Assembly: GCF_001427875.1 (NCBI RefSeq)
Contig: NZ_LMHK01000003.1
Location: forward strand, 124,001-188,000
Source of the DNA: Devosia sp. Root685
Lineage (GTDB): Bacteria > Pseudomonadota > Alphaproteobacteria > Rhizobiales > Devosiaceae
DNA: 64,000 bases
Reading direction: 5' to 3'
Below the pieces are notes generated by a model. The model was not told the DNA's origin, made no database searches, and saw only the letters and a program-made list of their open reading frames with translations. The position numbers and the translations under genes are program-made. Positions 9,091-16,740 of the stretch are shown here, in pieces; the stretch's first letter is position 1; every line of letters begins with the position of its first letter.

Positions 9091-9170
9091 AACCGGCCGC
9101 AGGCAAAATTGCGCCAGTGGCGCAATTTTAGGCGAGAAGGCCGCGAGGGCTACGCCCGAGTGGCTAGCCA
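9091..9170. repeat. GCGCC-AGT-GGCGC hairpin repeat, copy 1
   Basis: An 11-bp perfect stem (9105-9115 with 9119-9129) with loop AGT is followed by the conserved tail AGGCGAG..GGCC..GAGTGGC. The same layout recurs twice at 32171-32330, with stem changes that keep pairing. Confidence 0.7.
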
Positions 9171-9184
9171 GGTGGGGGTCTTGT

Positions 9185-9484
9185 TCAGCAGGTGAGTGGG
9201 TCCGCTACGGCTTCGAACTGGCGCGGACCGGCCCAGCCGGGCTCTTGTTTTTTCGGCGTATCGACGATCCGCACGATGAGCGTGCATGCGCCAGAGCGCA
9301 CCGAATAGATATCGGGCTCGCTCGTCTCGATGGCGTCGATGAGGTTGCCGATGCCCAGAACCTCGGTCGCGACGTTCAGGACGGCGGCAAATTCGGCGCT
9401 TCGCTGGTATTGCGGTGGCAGGGCCGCGAAGGCTGGCAGCGTCGTCCCAAAAAGCAGCGTTAAGCACATCACCAATTTGCGCAT
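9185..9484 (-). CDS. Small secreted protein of unknown function
   Basis: The product has 99 residues with a clear signal peptide (about 1-20: a basic MRK start, a hydrophobic run, then an AFA cleavage site). The mature part is about 80 residues with two cysteines. No family is recognised. The start at 9484 follows a GGAGGGGG ribosome site on the minus strand; an upstream in-frame start at 9529 would place residues before the signal peptide and is less likely. It lies between ftsK and lolA on the opposite strand, so it has its own promoter. The coding call rests on the signal peptide, the ribosome site and alphaproteobacterial codon use. Confidence 0.6.
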   Translation of the reverse strand: MRKLVMCLTLLFGTTLPAFAALPPQYQRSAEFAAVLNVATEVLGIGNLIDAIETSEPDIYSVRSGACTLIVRIVDTPKKQEPGWAGPRQFEAVADPLTC

Positions 9485-9582
9485 TGTCGTCCCCCTCCGG
9501 CCGGTGGAACTTTCCACCTCTTGCCGCAATTGCTTCCTAGGTTAGTTTATCAGACTAAAAACCCAGCGAGGATATCCCGCCG

Positions 9583-10218
9583 ATGATTCGCCGCCATGCT
9601 CTCCTTCTTGGTGTTGCCGCCGTTTTGGCTCCCATCGTGCCGGCCCTGGCTCAGGGACGGACACTGACGCCAGAAGAGCAGCAGCTCATCACCGAGATCA
9701 ACACGCATAATTCGGCAATCCGCACCATGGTGGGCCGGTTTCTCCAGATCGACACCAATGGCGGGCGCACCGAAGGCACGTTCTTCCTCGAACGGCCGGA
9801 CAAGGTGCGCTTCCGCTATAATCCGCCCAGCCGGGAAGAAATCGTCTCGGTGGGCCGTGGCTTCTACGTGCTCAACCGGCAGGAAGAGACTTATTACGCC
9901 TATCCGCAGGACACGATCCCGTTGCGCCAGTTCTTGGGCGATCAGATCAACCTCATGAATGCCAATGTGATCGATGTCACGACCTCGGACGGCTATATGG
10001 CCATTACCATCATCGACGAGACGGTGGCCGGCACGGTGCAGGTGTCGCTGATTTTCGACGTCGAGACCAAGGACCTGGCGCAGTGGAGCCTGGTTGAGCC
10101 CAGCGGCTCGGAGCTGACCTTTTCGCTTTATGACGTCGAAAAGGGCGTCGAAATTCCGCGCTCGTATTTTTCGATTCCAGCGACCTATAAGGGCGTTGAT
10201 CCCTCGACGCGGCGGTAA
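9583..10218 (+). CDS. lolA: Outer-membrane lipoprotein carrier protein LolA
   Basis: A 211-residue periplasmic protein with a signal peptide at 1-24 ending in ALA-Q. The LolA core follows: a FLQ strand, then GTFFLERPDKVRFRYNPPS, and a Y-P strand region typical of alphaproteobacterial LolA. LolA takes lipoproteins released by LolCDE and carries them through the periplasm to the outer membrane. Downstream of ftsK is its usual location in many proteobacteria. A strong terminator follows the stop, so it ends its transcript. Confidence 0.88.
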   Translation: MIRRHALLLGVAAVLAPIVPALAQGRTLTPEEQQLITEINTHNSAIRTMVGRFLQIDTNGGRTEGTFFLERPDKVRFRYNPPSREEIVSVGRGFYVLNRQEETYYAYPQDTIPLRQFLGDQINLMNANVIDVTTSDGYMAITIIDETVAGTVQVSLIFDVETKDLAQWSLVEPSGSELTFSLYDVEKGVEIPRSYFSIPATYKGVDPSTRR

Positions 10219-10238
10219 GAGATCGACACGTGAAATGA

Positions 10239-10268
10239 AAAAGCCCTCCGTTAGGAGGGCTTTTGTTT
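10239..10268 (+). terminator. Rho-independent terminator of lolA
   Basis: AAAAGCCCTCC (10239-10249) and GGAGGGCTTTT (10254-10264) pair perfectly around GTTA and run into TTTTGTTT. Confidence 0.9.
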
Positions 10269-10270
10269 CA

Positions 10271-10397
10271 GTAGTCCTCATGGTGAGGTGCTTTGCGCAG
10301 CAAAGCCTCGAACCACGAGGACGTGGCAGGGAAACATCGGGGCACGCCCCCGCCCTTCGAGGCTACGCTGCGCTCCGCGCCTCAGGATGAGGGCTAC
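10271..10397. repeat. Palindromic intergenic element with GTAGYCCTCAT ends
   Basis: The ends GTAGTCCTCAT and ATGAGGGCTAC are inverted repeats bar one base. Inside is the module CCTCATGGTGAGGTGC..AGCCTCGAACCACGAGG with a CTTTGC-GCA-GCAAAG hairpin in its variable part. The same module appears twice, inverted, at 28201-28319. Similar elements are common in Hyphomicrobiales genomes. Confidence 0.7.
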
Positions 10398-10422
10398 TGA
10401 GCAAGGTCATGGGCTTTAGGGG

Positions 10423-11235
10423 CTATCGCCCGAAGAAATAAATCCCCACCAGCCCAAAGATACCCACAGCAATGCGCCACCAGGCGAAGGGGGCGAAACC
10501 GTAGCGGGAGACGAAGTTGAGGAGGTAGCGCACGACGATCGCGCCGACGACGAAGGCGGCGGCAAAGCCCACGGCGACATTGAGGGCAATGGACGCGTCG
10601 ATCAGGTCGCGGCTCTTGTAGAGGTCATAGCCGAAAGCGCCGACCATGATGGGGAGAGCGACGAAAAACGTGAACTCGGCCGCCGCGCGCTTGGAGGCGC
10701 CAAAGAGCATGCCGCCGACAACAGTCGAGCCGGAACGCGAAACACCGGGGATCAACGAGATCATCTGGAATAGACCGATGATCGCCGCCAGGTGCCAGGG
10801 AAAAGTGTAGATATCGTCGTACTTTGGTTGCAACTTCAGGCGATCGACCACAAGGAGGACAAAGCCGCCGATGAGCAGCGACCAGCAGATCAACGCCGCT
10901 GATTCCCAAAGGTCACCCTGGATGAAATCGCGCAGGAGCACCCCCGCGATCACCGCCGGGACGCAGGCGATAACCACCGTGAGAGCGAACTGCCAGGCAT
11001 AGGCCTTGCCGGTCAGAGCATCGCGAATGAGCATGCCCAATTTGGCGAAATAGACCGTGACCACAGCAAGAATTGCGCCCAATTGGATGAGCACAACGAA
11101 GGTCGCCGGCTGGGTCAGGCCGAAGAAATGACCTGCTAACAAAAGGTGACCAGTGGAGCTGACCGGTAGGAATTCGGTAAGGCCTTCCAGAATTCCCAGA
11201 ATAAGGGGCACAAAAAGACCTTGATCCGCGTTCAT
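10423..11235 (-). CDS. uppP: Undecaprenyl-diphosphatase UppP (BacA family)
   Basis: A 270-residue membrane protein with about eight helices. The two family motifs are present: EGLTEFLPVSSTGHLLLA near residues 17-34, and PGVSRSGST near 164-172. These supply the catalytic glutamate, arginine and serine. It removes a phosphate from undecaprenyl pyrophosphate to recycle the lipid carrier of peptidoglycan and other envelope glycans. A GGAG ribosome site precedes the ATG at 11235. It is transcribed alone on the minus strand, divergent from the GST-led operon. Confidence 0.95.
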   Translation of the reverse strand: MNADQGLFVPLILGILEGLTEFLPVSSTGHLLLAGHFFGLTQPATFVVLIQLGAILAVVTVYFAKLGMLIRDALTGKAYAWQFALTVVIACVPAVIAGVLLRDFIQGDLWESAALICWSLLIGGFVLLVVDRLKLQPKYDDIYTFPWHLAAIIGLFQMISLIPGVSRSGSTVVGGMLFGASKRAAAEFTFFVALPIMVGAFGYDLYKSRDLIDASIALNVAVGFAAAFVVGAIVVRYLLNFVSRYGFAPFAWWRIAVGIFGLVGIYFFGR

Positions 11236-11348
11236 CTGATCTCCTAACTCGTCTCTTGGGCCGTTTTGCCCCCTCTCTTAACGGTGTTCGTCTACCGCGC
11301 CAAGCGAGGGACCAAGCAAGGCAGCTTCGCGTCAACCGGGGCCCCTTC

Positions 11349-12026
11349 ATGCCGACACTCGTGCACCATCCTCTCGATCCCGCCTCGCGGCTTATTCGGC
11401 TCATGTGTGCCGAATATGGCGTGCCGCTGGACGTGGAGGAGATCAAGCCCTGGCTGCGTGAACCGCATCTGCTGGACCTCAACCCTGCGGCAACCTTGCC
11501 TATCCTGGTGACCGACGATGAGGTGCCGATCATCGGCATTCTCGCCTCGATCCATGTTGTGGAAGATATCTACACCCTTGAAACCGTTGGCGGTTTGATG
11601 CCGACCCATCCGCTTGATCGCGCCGAAATGTGGCGGCTGGTCGAATGGATGCTGGTCAAATTCAACGACGAAGTGACGCGCTATCTCGTTGAGGAAAAAA
11701 TCGCCAAACGCGATCTCAAGGGCGCGACGCCCGAACCCTCGGTTTTGCGGGCGGCCAAGGCCAACCTTGCCGAGCATATGCTCTATTTCAACTGGCTGCT
11801 GGCAAGCCGCAAATGGCTGGCCGGCGAAGAGATGACGCTGGCCGATTTTGCCCTGGCCGCGCATTTGTCCACGCTTGATTATCTCGGCGATATCGATTGG
11901 TCGAAGGCCGCCGAGACGCGCGACTGGTATTCGCGGCTGAAATCGCGCCCGGCCTTCCGGACCCTCCTCAACGACCGCGTCGTTGCCATGCCGCCGAGCA
12001 AGGGATATGCCGACCTCGACTTTTAG
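11349..12026 (+). CDS. Glutathione S-transferase-like protein
   Basis: The product has 225 residues. An N-terminal thioredoxin-like half (about 1-75) contains DLNPAATLPILV with the conserved cis-proline. An all-helical C-terminal half ends in a WYSRLKSRPAF motif typical of GST C-domains. No specific class or substrate can be assigned. The start at 11349 begins right at the first beta strand of the fold; an earlier in-frame start at 11256 adds 31 residues without GST similarity. It heads an operon: the epimerase gene starts 15 bases after its stop. Confidence 0.82.
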   Translation: MPTLVHHPLDPASRLIRLMCAEYGVPLDVEEIKPWLREPHLLDLNPAATLPILVTDDEVPIIGILASIHVVEDIYTLETVGGLMPTHPLDRAEMWRLVEWMLVKFNDEVTRYLVEEKIAKRDLKGATPEPSVLRAAKANLAEHMLYFNWLLASRKWLAGEEMTLADFALAAHLSTLDYLGDIDWSKAAETRDWYSRLKSRPAFRTLLNDRVVAMPPSKGYADLDF

Positions 12027-12041
12027 GGCCGGGGATAGATT

Positions 12042-12911
12042 ATGCGCACGTTCTTTTTCGGCCTTGGCTATTCGTCGCAGGCGAGTGCGCAACTCATGCA
12101 AATGAGTGGCGAGTTCGCTAGCACACTGGGAACAGTGAGAACGTCGGACAAGGCCAATCGGTTAACAAAAAGCGGTCTTTCCGCAGTCGTCTTCGACGGC
12201 ACTGCGCCGGGGCCCGACGTAGCCGCAGTGCTGCGGGATAGCACGCATGTGGTGGTCTCGATCGCGCCCGACGAAACCGGCGATGTGGTGTTGCGCCACC
12301 ATCGTGCCGATCTCGACGCCATGCCCAATTTGCAATGGCTCTGCTATTATTCCACGGTCGGGGTCTACGGGGATTTCGGCGGCGCCTGGATCGACGAATC
12401 AGCGCCGCTGAGCCCGCGCAATCTGCGCTCGGGCGTGCGCGCCAGCGCCGAAGAAGAGTGGATCGACTATGCGCGGGCACGCGGTGTGCCGCTCTGTATT
12501 CTGCGCCTCGCCGGCATCTATGGGCCGGGACGCTCGAGCTTTGACAAATTGGCCGATGGCACGGCGCGGCGGGTGATAAAACCGGGGCAGGTATTCAATC
12601 GCATCCATGTGGAAGACATTGCCCGCGTAACCATGCTGGCGACGGAGCGGCGGCTCGACGGGATTTTCAATCTCGCTGACGATGCGCCGGGACCGCCCCA
12701 GGATCTCATTACTTATGCGGCCGAAAAGATGGGCGTGGAGCCGCCGGCCGAGGTGGATTTCGAGACGGCCGAGATGACGCCGATGGCGCGCAGTTTTTAT
12801 CGCGACAATAAGCGGGTTTCGAACAGGGCGATCAAGCAAGCGCTGGGGATCGAACTGCTTTATCCCAACTATCAAGCCGGGCTCGAAGCCATCTGGAAGG
12901 CGTTTCGATGA
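12042..12911 (+). CDS. NAD(P)-dependent epimerase/dehydratase-like SDR (YeeZ-like)
   Basis: A 289-residue Rossmann-fold protein. The N-terminal FFFGLGYSSQAS segment is the atypical GxGxxxx nucleotide loop of extended-SDR proteins such as E. coli YeeZ. A mid-region STVGVYGDF stretch holds the serine and YxxxK-like region, and RIHVEDIARVTMLA lies near 187-200. Substrates of this group are unknown. It overlaps the following GNAT gene by 4 bases (ATGA), so the two are probably translationally coupled. Confidence 0.8.
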   Translation: MRTFFFGLGYSSQASAQLMQMSGEFASTLGTVRTSDKANRLTKSGLSAVVFDGTAPGPDVAAVLRDSTHVVVSIAPDETGDVVLRHHRADLDAMPNLQWLCYYSTVGVYGDFGGAWIDESAPLSPRNLRSGVRASAEEEWIDYARARGVPLCILRLAGIYGPGRSSFDKLADGTARRVIKPGQVFNRIHVEDIARVTMLATERRLDGIFNLADDAPGPPQDLITYAAEKMGVEPPAEVDFETAEMTPMARSFYRDNKRVSNRAIKQALGIELLYPNYQAGLEAIWKAFR

Positions 12912-13561
12912 GCGTCAAACCCGCAAAGTCTGCACCTGAGCGGATCGTGCTCGAAGGGCGATATGTGCGATTGGAGCCGCTGGACAGGCGCCATGCGGCG
13001 GACTTGCTGGCCGTTTCCACGATGGAAGGCGGCGCCGAGCGCTATCGCTGGCTTTTTAGCAACGCGCCGGTGAGCGTGGCGGACATGGAAGCCCGCATCG
13101 AGGAGGCCAATGCCGGGACCGACCCCGCCTATGTGGCCATCATCGACAAAGCCAGTGGCAAGGCACTGGGCCAGCAGGGCTGGATGCGCATTCGCCCGGA
13201 ACACGGCTCCATCGAGATCGGCGGGGTCTATTGGGGACTGCCCATGGCGCGCACGCAAATGGCGACCGAGGCGCTCTATCTCTTTGCGCGCCATGCCTTT
13301 GATGACCTCGGCTATCGGCGTTTCGAGTGGAAATGCAATGATCGCAACGAGCCCTCGAAGGCCGCGGCGACGCGCTTTGGCTTCAAGCATGAGGGCGTGT
13401 TTCGCCAGGACATGATCATCAAGGGCGAGAGCCGCGATACGGCCTGGTTCTCGATTGTGGACGGCGAATGGCCGGCACTGCGGGCCGAATATGAGCGCTG
13501 GCTGAGCCCCGACAATTTTGATGATGCCGGGCAGCAGAAGAGCCGGCTTGCGACGCGGTGA
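12908..13561 (+). CDS. GNAT family N-acetyltransferase (RimJ/RimL type)
   Basis: A 217-residue acetyltransferase of the RimJ/RimL-like GNAT group. It begins with the beta-strand ending GRYVRLEPLD. A WGLPMARTQMATEALYLF segment corresponds to the acetyl-CoA binding strand and helix, and GYRRFEWKCNDRNEPSKAAATRFGF is the C-terminal hallmark of the group. Members acetylate ribosomal protein N-termini or small molecules; the target here is unknown. It overlaps both its upstream and downstream neighbours by 4 bases, inside a four-gene operon. Confidence 0.88.
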   Translation: MSVKPAKSAPERIVLEGRYVRLEPLDRRHAADLLAVSTMEGGAERYRWLFSNAPVSVADMEARIEEANAGTDPAYVAIIDKASGKALGQQGWMRIRPEHGSIEIGGVYWGLPMARTQMATEALYLFARHAFDDLGYRRFEWKCNDRNEPSKAAATRFGFKHEGVFRQDMIIKGESRDTAWFSIVDGEWPALRAEYERWLSPDNFDDAGQQKSRLATR

Positions 13562-14058
13562 AGCTGTTTCATCTCAGCGATGATCCCACTATTGCCCGCT
13601 TCGAGCCCCGGCCCTCGGCCTATACCGCCGAGCCGGTGGTCTGGGCGATTTCGGACCAGCGGATTGCGAACTACCTACTGCCACGCCATTGCCCGCGCGT
13701 GTGCTTTCGCGCCGGGCCGGAAAGCCTGGGCGCGGATATTGAGCGGTTTCTCAGTGACGAAACCGCGGTGATTGCTATCGAGGCGGATTGGCGGGTGCGG
13801 GTGCAGAATGAAAAGCTGCATCGCTATGTCATGCCCAAAGACGGCTTCGTGCTGCAGGACGAGGGCGCGGGCTATTGGGTGTCCTATGGCGCCATAGAAC
13901 CGCTGGCGATGGAGGTTTTGGACGATCTGCCGGGGGCGATTGCGGCCGAAGGTGTGACGCTAAAAGTGCTGCCGTCGCTGTGGGCGCTTCATGATGGGGT
14001 GAAAGCGTCGAGCCTGATGTTCTCGATGATCCGGATGCGGAATGCGGGGGCGCGATAG
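13558..14058 (+). CDS. DUF6886 family protein
   Basis: The product has 166 residues starting KLFHLSDDPTIARFEPRP. That opening, with the following AVWAI-type segment, is the pattern of the small family catalogued as DUF6886, which has no known function. The start is a GTG at 13558 that overlaps the TGA of the GNAT gene, so it is most likely translationally coupled. There is no signal peptide or membrane helix. It ends the GST-epimerase-GNAT operon and is followed by a complex intergenic repeat region. Function unknown. Confidence 0.75.
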   Translation: MKLFHLSDDPTIARFEPRPSAYTAEPVVWAISDQRIANYLLPRHCPRVCFRAGPESLGADIERFLSDETAVIAIEADWRVRVQNEKLHRYVMPKDGFVLQDEGAGYWVSYGAIEPLAMEVLDDLPGAIAAEGVTLKVLPSLWALHDGVKASSLMFSMIRMRNAGAR

Positions 14059-14073
14059 TATCGCGCGGGCTGC

Positions 14074-14345
14074 ACCACCCCCTCCCATCCTCCCCCATCA
14101 AGGGGGAGGTGTTGCATCCAGTGTTTGCCAACATCTCGGGTCGACCACTGTCTCTTCACCTCCCCCTTTGATGGGGGAGTGTTTACTTTGGACTTCGCTG
14201 GTTCATCCTCTTTCACCGCGTCATTCCCGCGAAAGCGGGAATCTCTGTTTCGGTGCAAGGGGATTCCCGCTTTCGCGGGAATGACGCCGAGGTTGTTAAG
14301 AGCGCTGAGCAGTCCAAAGTAAACAGTCCCCTTGATGGGGAGGGC
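14074..14345. repeat. Composite nested intergenic repeat region
   Basis: The outer part is the CACCCCCTCCCATCCTCCCCCATCAAGGGGGAGGTG-type arm (14076-14112) and its inverted partner. Within this, perfect 15-bp inverted repeats TGTTTACTTTGGACT (14180-14194) and AGTCCAAAGTAAACA (14311-14325) enclose two ATTCCCGC/GCGGGAAT palindromes. Near-identical C/G-rich direct repeats (14163-14179, 14328-14342) flank that unit. No coding content is seen. Confidence 0.65.
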
Positions 14346-14357
14346 GGGAGGGTGTGT

Positions 14358-15128
14358 CTACGGCATCATCCCCAGCACTGCCTGCCGCAACCTTTCCAGA
14401 TCTCCCTCACGACTGAGCCTATGGTCCCCGTCGGGGATCAGCGTGAACGTGACGGGATCGTGGAGGATGTGCGTCAGCAGCTTTTGCGCATGGGCGGGGG
14501 GCACGTCCGGGTCTTGGCCGCCTTGGAGGATATGGACGGGGCAGCCGGTTTCGATGACGCGGCCGAAGAGCTGGTGGTTCTCGCCGTCCTCGAGCAGGGT
14601 TTTGGTATAGCGATAGTCGCCGTCGCCATATTGGCTCAGGCGCTCGACAAAGCCCTGTTCGGCAAGGGCGGAAAACTGTTCGGGCGTGAAGCGGGTGGGG
14701 ATGAGGTCGCGTGTCGCATCGACCGCCGGGGCGATGAGGATCAGGCCCAGCAAACGCTTTTCGCCGGTTTCGAGCAGATGCCGGGCGAGGAGCAAGGCGA
14801 GCCAGCCGCCCATCGAGGAGCCGATAACGATTTGCGGTCCGTGGGTCTGGTTGAAGACCGCGATGGTTTCTTCGAGCCAGCGGGTGATGGTGCCGTGGTC
14901 GAATTCGCCCCCCGACTCGCCATGGCCGGAATAATCGAATCGCGTCACCTCAAAGCCCATCTCGGCGCCAAATGTGTCGAGGGCGCTGGCTTTGAGCCCG
15001 GTCATTACCGAGCGGAAACCATTGAGCCAGAAAAGTCCCGGGGTTTTTCCGGGGCGCTGGACATAGGCGATATTGCGGTGCTTTTCAGCTTCGCCAATGC
15101 TAAGGAACTGTGAGGGAAGGGAAGTCAC
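14358..15128 (-). CDS. Alpha/beta hydrolase
   Basis: A 256-residue serine hydrolase fold. The nucleophile elbow is GSSMGG (serine near residue 105). The oxyanion region is LFWLNGF near 32-38, and the acid and histidine are supplied by a GGQDPDVPP stretch and DGDHRLSR near the C-terminus. It resembles the ABHD10-like acyl-protein or mycophenolic-glucuronide esterase group, but the substrate is not predictable. It has no signal peptide, so it is cytoplasmic. It stands alone on the minus strand between two repeat-rich or regulatory intervals. Confidence 0.87.
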   Translation of the reverse strand: MTSLPSQFLSIGEAEKHRNIAYVQRPGKTPGLFWLNGFRSVMTGLKASALDTFGAEMGFEVTRFDYSGHGESGGEFDHGTITRWLEETIAVFNQTHGPQIVIGSSMGGWLALLLARHLLETGEKRLLGLILIAPAVDATRDLIPTRFTPEQFSALAEQGFVERLSQYGDGDYRYTKTLLEDGENHQLFGRVIETGCPVHILQGGQDPDVPPAHAQKLLTHILHDPVTFTLIPDGDHRLSREGDLERLRQAVLGMMP

Positions 15129-15293
15129 GCGGAACTCTTTGGCCGTTTGCGATCTTTACCGGCAAACGAATAAGCGTTCCCCGGGCGCAACACCGGGAAA
15201 ATCAGCATATCCGGCTGTTGACTTCTTAACCCGCTAACACGATTTTAGGCCCGAATTCACCCCCTCGCTTGAATAGCACAAGGAACGCTTGCC

Positions 15294-15830
15294 ATTCGTC
15301 GTCCAATGAGACCAACGGCGCCCCAAAAAGATGGGCCGCTTGCCAATGAGGACATTACCAGCCCCGACGTCCAGCTTATCGATGCCGAAGGTGAAAACCG
15401 CGGCATAGTTTCAACGCGCGTCGCGCTTGCAGAAGCGCAGGAAGCCGGGCTCGACCTCGTGCTGATCGCCGCGAACTCTGCTCCGCCGGTCGCCAAGATG
15501 CTCGATCTTGGCCGTTTCAAATATGCTGCCCAGAAAAAGGCGGCCGAAGCGCGCAAGAAGCAGAAGGTCATCGAAGTCAAGGAAGTTCAGCTCCGGCCGA
15601 ACATCGATACCCATGACTACGAGACCAAGATGAAAGCTGTGCAACGGTTCCTGGGCGAAGGCGACCGCGTGAAAGTGACGATGCGTTTCCGTGGCCGCGA
15701 AATGGCGCACCAGGACATCGGCATGTCGCTGCTCGTCAAGGTCAAGGAGCAGATGGAAACCATCGCCAAGGTGGAAAGCCAGCCCCGCTCCGAAGGCCGC
15801 CAGATGGTCATGGTGCTGGCGCCCAAGTAA
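15294..15830 (+). CDS. infC: Translation initiation factor IF-3, apparent AUU start
   Basis: IF-3 binds the 30S subunit, monitors the initiator tRNA and start codon, and prevents premature subunit joining. The product has 178 residues from the ATT at 15294, with the family opening (I/M)RRPM then NEDITSPDVQLIDAEG. The C-terminal domain has RPNIDTHDYETKMKAVQRFL and MRFRGREMAHQDIG. An ATG four codons downstream (15306) is possible. ATT is preferred because it follows AAGGA (15280-15284) at 9 bases and because rhizobial infC genes use this rare codon, through which IF-3 represses its own synthesis. A terminator follows directly, so rpmI-rplT are not co-transcribed. Confidence 0.93.
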   Translation: MRRPMRPTAPQKDGPLANEDITSPDVQLIDAEGENRGIVSTRVALAEAQEAGLDLVLIAANSAPPVAKMLDLGRFKYAAQKKAAEARKKQKVIEVKEVQLRPNIDTHDYETKMKAVQRFLGEGDRVKVTMRFRGREMAHQDIGMSLLVKVKEQMETIAKVESQPRSEGRQMVMVLAPK

Positions 15831-15855
15831 GGCGACGGTATCTGTGGAATTGAAG

Positions 15856-15886
15856 AAGGCGGGCTTTTGGGCCCGCCTTTTTTGTT
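15856..15886 (+). terminator. Rho-independent terminator of infC
   Basis: GGCGGGC (15858-15864) pairs with GCCCGCC (15871-15877) around TTTTGG and is followed by TTTTTTGTTTTTT. It starts about 25 bases after the infC stop. Confidence 0.93.
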
Positions 15887-15920
15887 TTTTGGAGGTTCTA
15901 CCTTCACGCCCCCCACCGGC

Positions 15921-15990
15921 TGTCATCCCGGCGAGGGCCGGGATCCATCTTGAGATCTCAGGATGGGCCCCGGCCTTCGCCGGGGTGACA
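15921..15990. repeat. Palindromic intergenic element (TGTCATCCCGGCGA ends)
   Basis: TGTCATCCCGGCGAGGGCCGGGAT and CCCCGGCCTTCGCCGGGGTGACA face each other over 70 bases, with the ends TGTCA/TGACA. This is a widespread type of proteobacterial intergenic palindrome. No gene is seen between it and 16026. Confidence 0.65.
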
Positions 15991-16026
15991 ATCGAGTGTG
16001 TGGCGGCGTCTGTGTCGAGCCGAGGA

Positions 16027-16638
16027 TCAAACGCTCAGCCAGGCCGGCGCAATCGACGTGCCGCGGCCGAGGCCGTAGCCGAAGCGGATGTTGAGCATGC
16101 CGAGAGGTTCGAGGAGGCGGGCGGCGTCGAGCGTGCCGGTTTTTTCGACGGCAAAGCCGGCATTCTTGACCAGCGTTTCGACCTTTTCGAGGGCAGCGTC
16201 TTCGCCGGCGAGGAAAACGGGCACATTGGCCGTGTTGTCGCGGGGGGCGGCAAAGAGGCTGGCAAAGATGGTGTTGAAGGCCTTGACGACCTTGGCGCCG
16301 GGGGCGGCCTTCTGGATTTCTTCGGCAGCCGAGGTGTCAAAGCCGAAGGCAAGACCCGAAAAGTCCGGCTTTACCGGATTGGAGATATCGACGACCACCT
16401 TGCCATCCAGCGCCCCCGATTTTGCCAGCGCCAGCGCTGCGTCATAGGGCAGGGCGAGGATGACGGTATCGGCAGCGGCGATGGCGGCGTCGACGGACGC
16501 GCTCTTGGCGCCGATGTCCTGAGCGAGGGTCGTCGCAGCGGCTTCATTGCGGGCGGCGAGCACCAGATTGCCGTTGCCGGCAAGACGGCGGGCGAGGCCC
16601 GAACCCATATTTCCAAGACCGATGATTGCGGTGGTCAT
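16027..16638 (-). CDS. NADPH-dependent F420 reductase-like oxidoreductase
   Basis: The product has 203 residues. An N-terminal Rossmann motif IIGLGNMGSGLARRLA lies at about 5-20. AAPGAKVVKAFNTIFASLFA near 110-130 is the signature of the F420-dependent NADP oxidoreductase family (NADP_Rossmann/Npd-like). Bacteria without F420 carry these proteins as NADPH-binding reductases of unknown substrate. It is transcribed divergently from a LysR-type regulator whose start lies 102 bases away, so that regulator probably controls it. The family is certain; the substrate is unknown. Confidence 0.85.
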   Translation of the reverse strand: MTTAIIGLGNMGSGLARRLAGNGNLVLAARNEAAATTLAQDIGAKSASVDAAIAAADTVILALPYDAALALAKSGALDGKVVVDISNPVKPDFSGLAFGFDTSAAEEIQKAAPGAKVVKAFNTIFASLFAAPRDNTANVPVFLAGEDAALEKVETLVKNAGFAVEKTGTLDAARLLEPLGMLNIRFGYGLGRGTSIAPAWLSV

Positions 16639-16740
16639 TTCTTCTCTCCGTGTGGCGGTTTCGATGAGAGGAAAATAGGGCTGGACGATTGCAACGTGAA
16701 TGTCTTCAATGGTTGGAAGAGAAGTTCAAAAAAGTATCGA

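Noticed and set aside
14218..14287. Possible CRISPR-like repeats (ATTCCCGC palindromes)
   Set aside because: The units are palindromic, two only, face each other and lack regularly sized unique spacers. They are a known style of intergenic palindrome and no cas genes are near.
15691..16740. Long in-frame extension of the LysR gene through the oxidoreductase
   Set aside because: The upstream 350 codons lie opposite a well-supported minus-strand gene and show no LysR similarity. The HTH starts at 16741.
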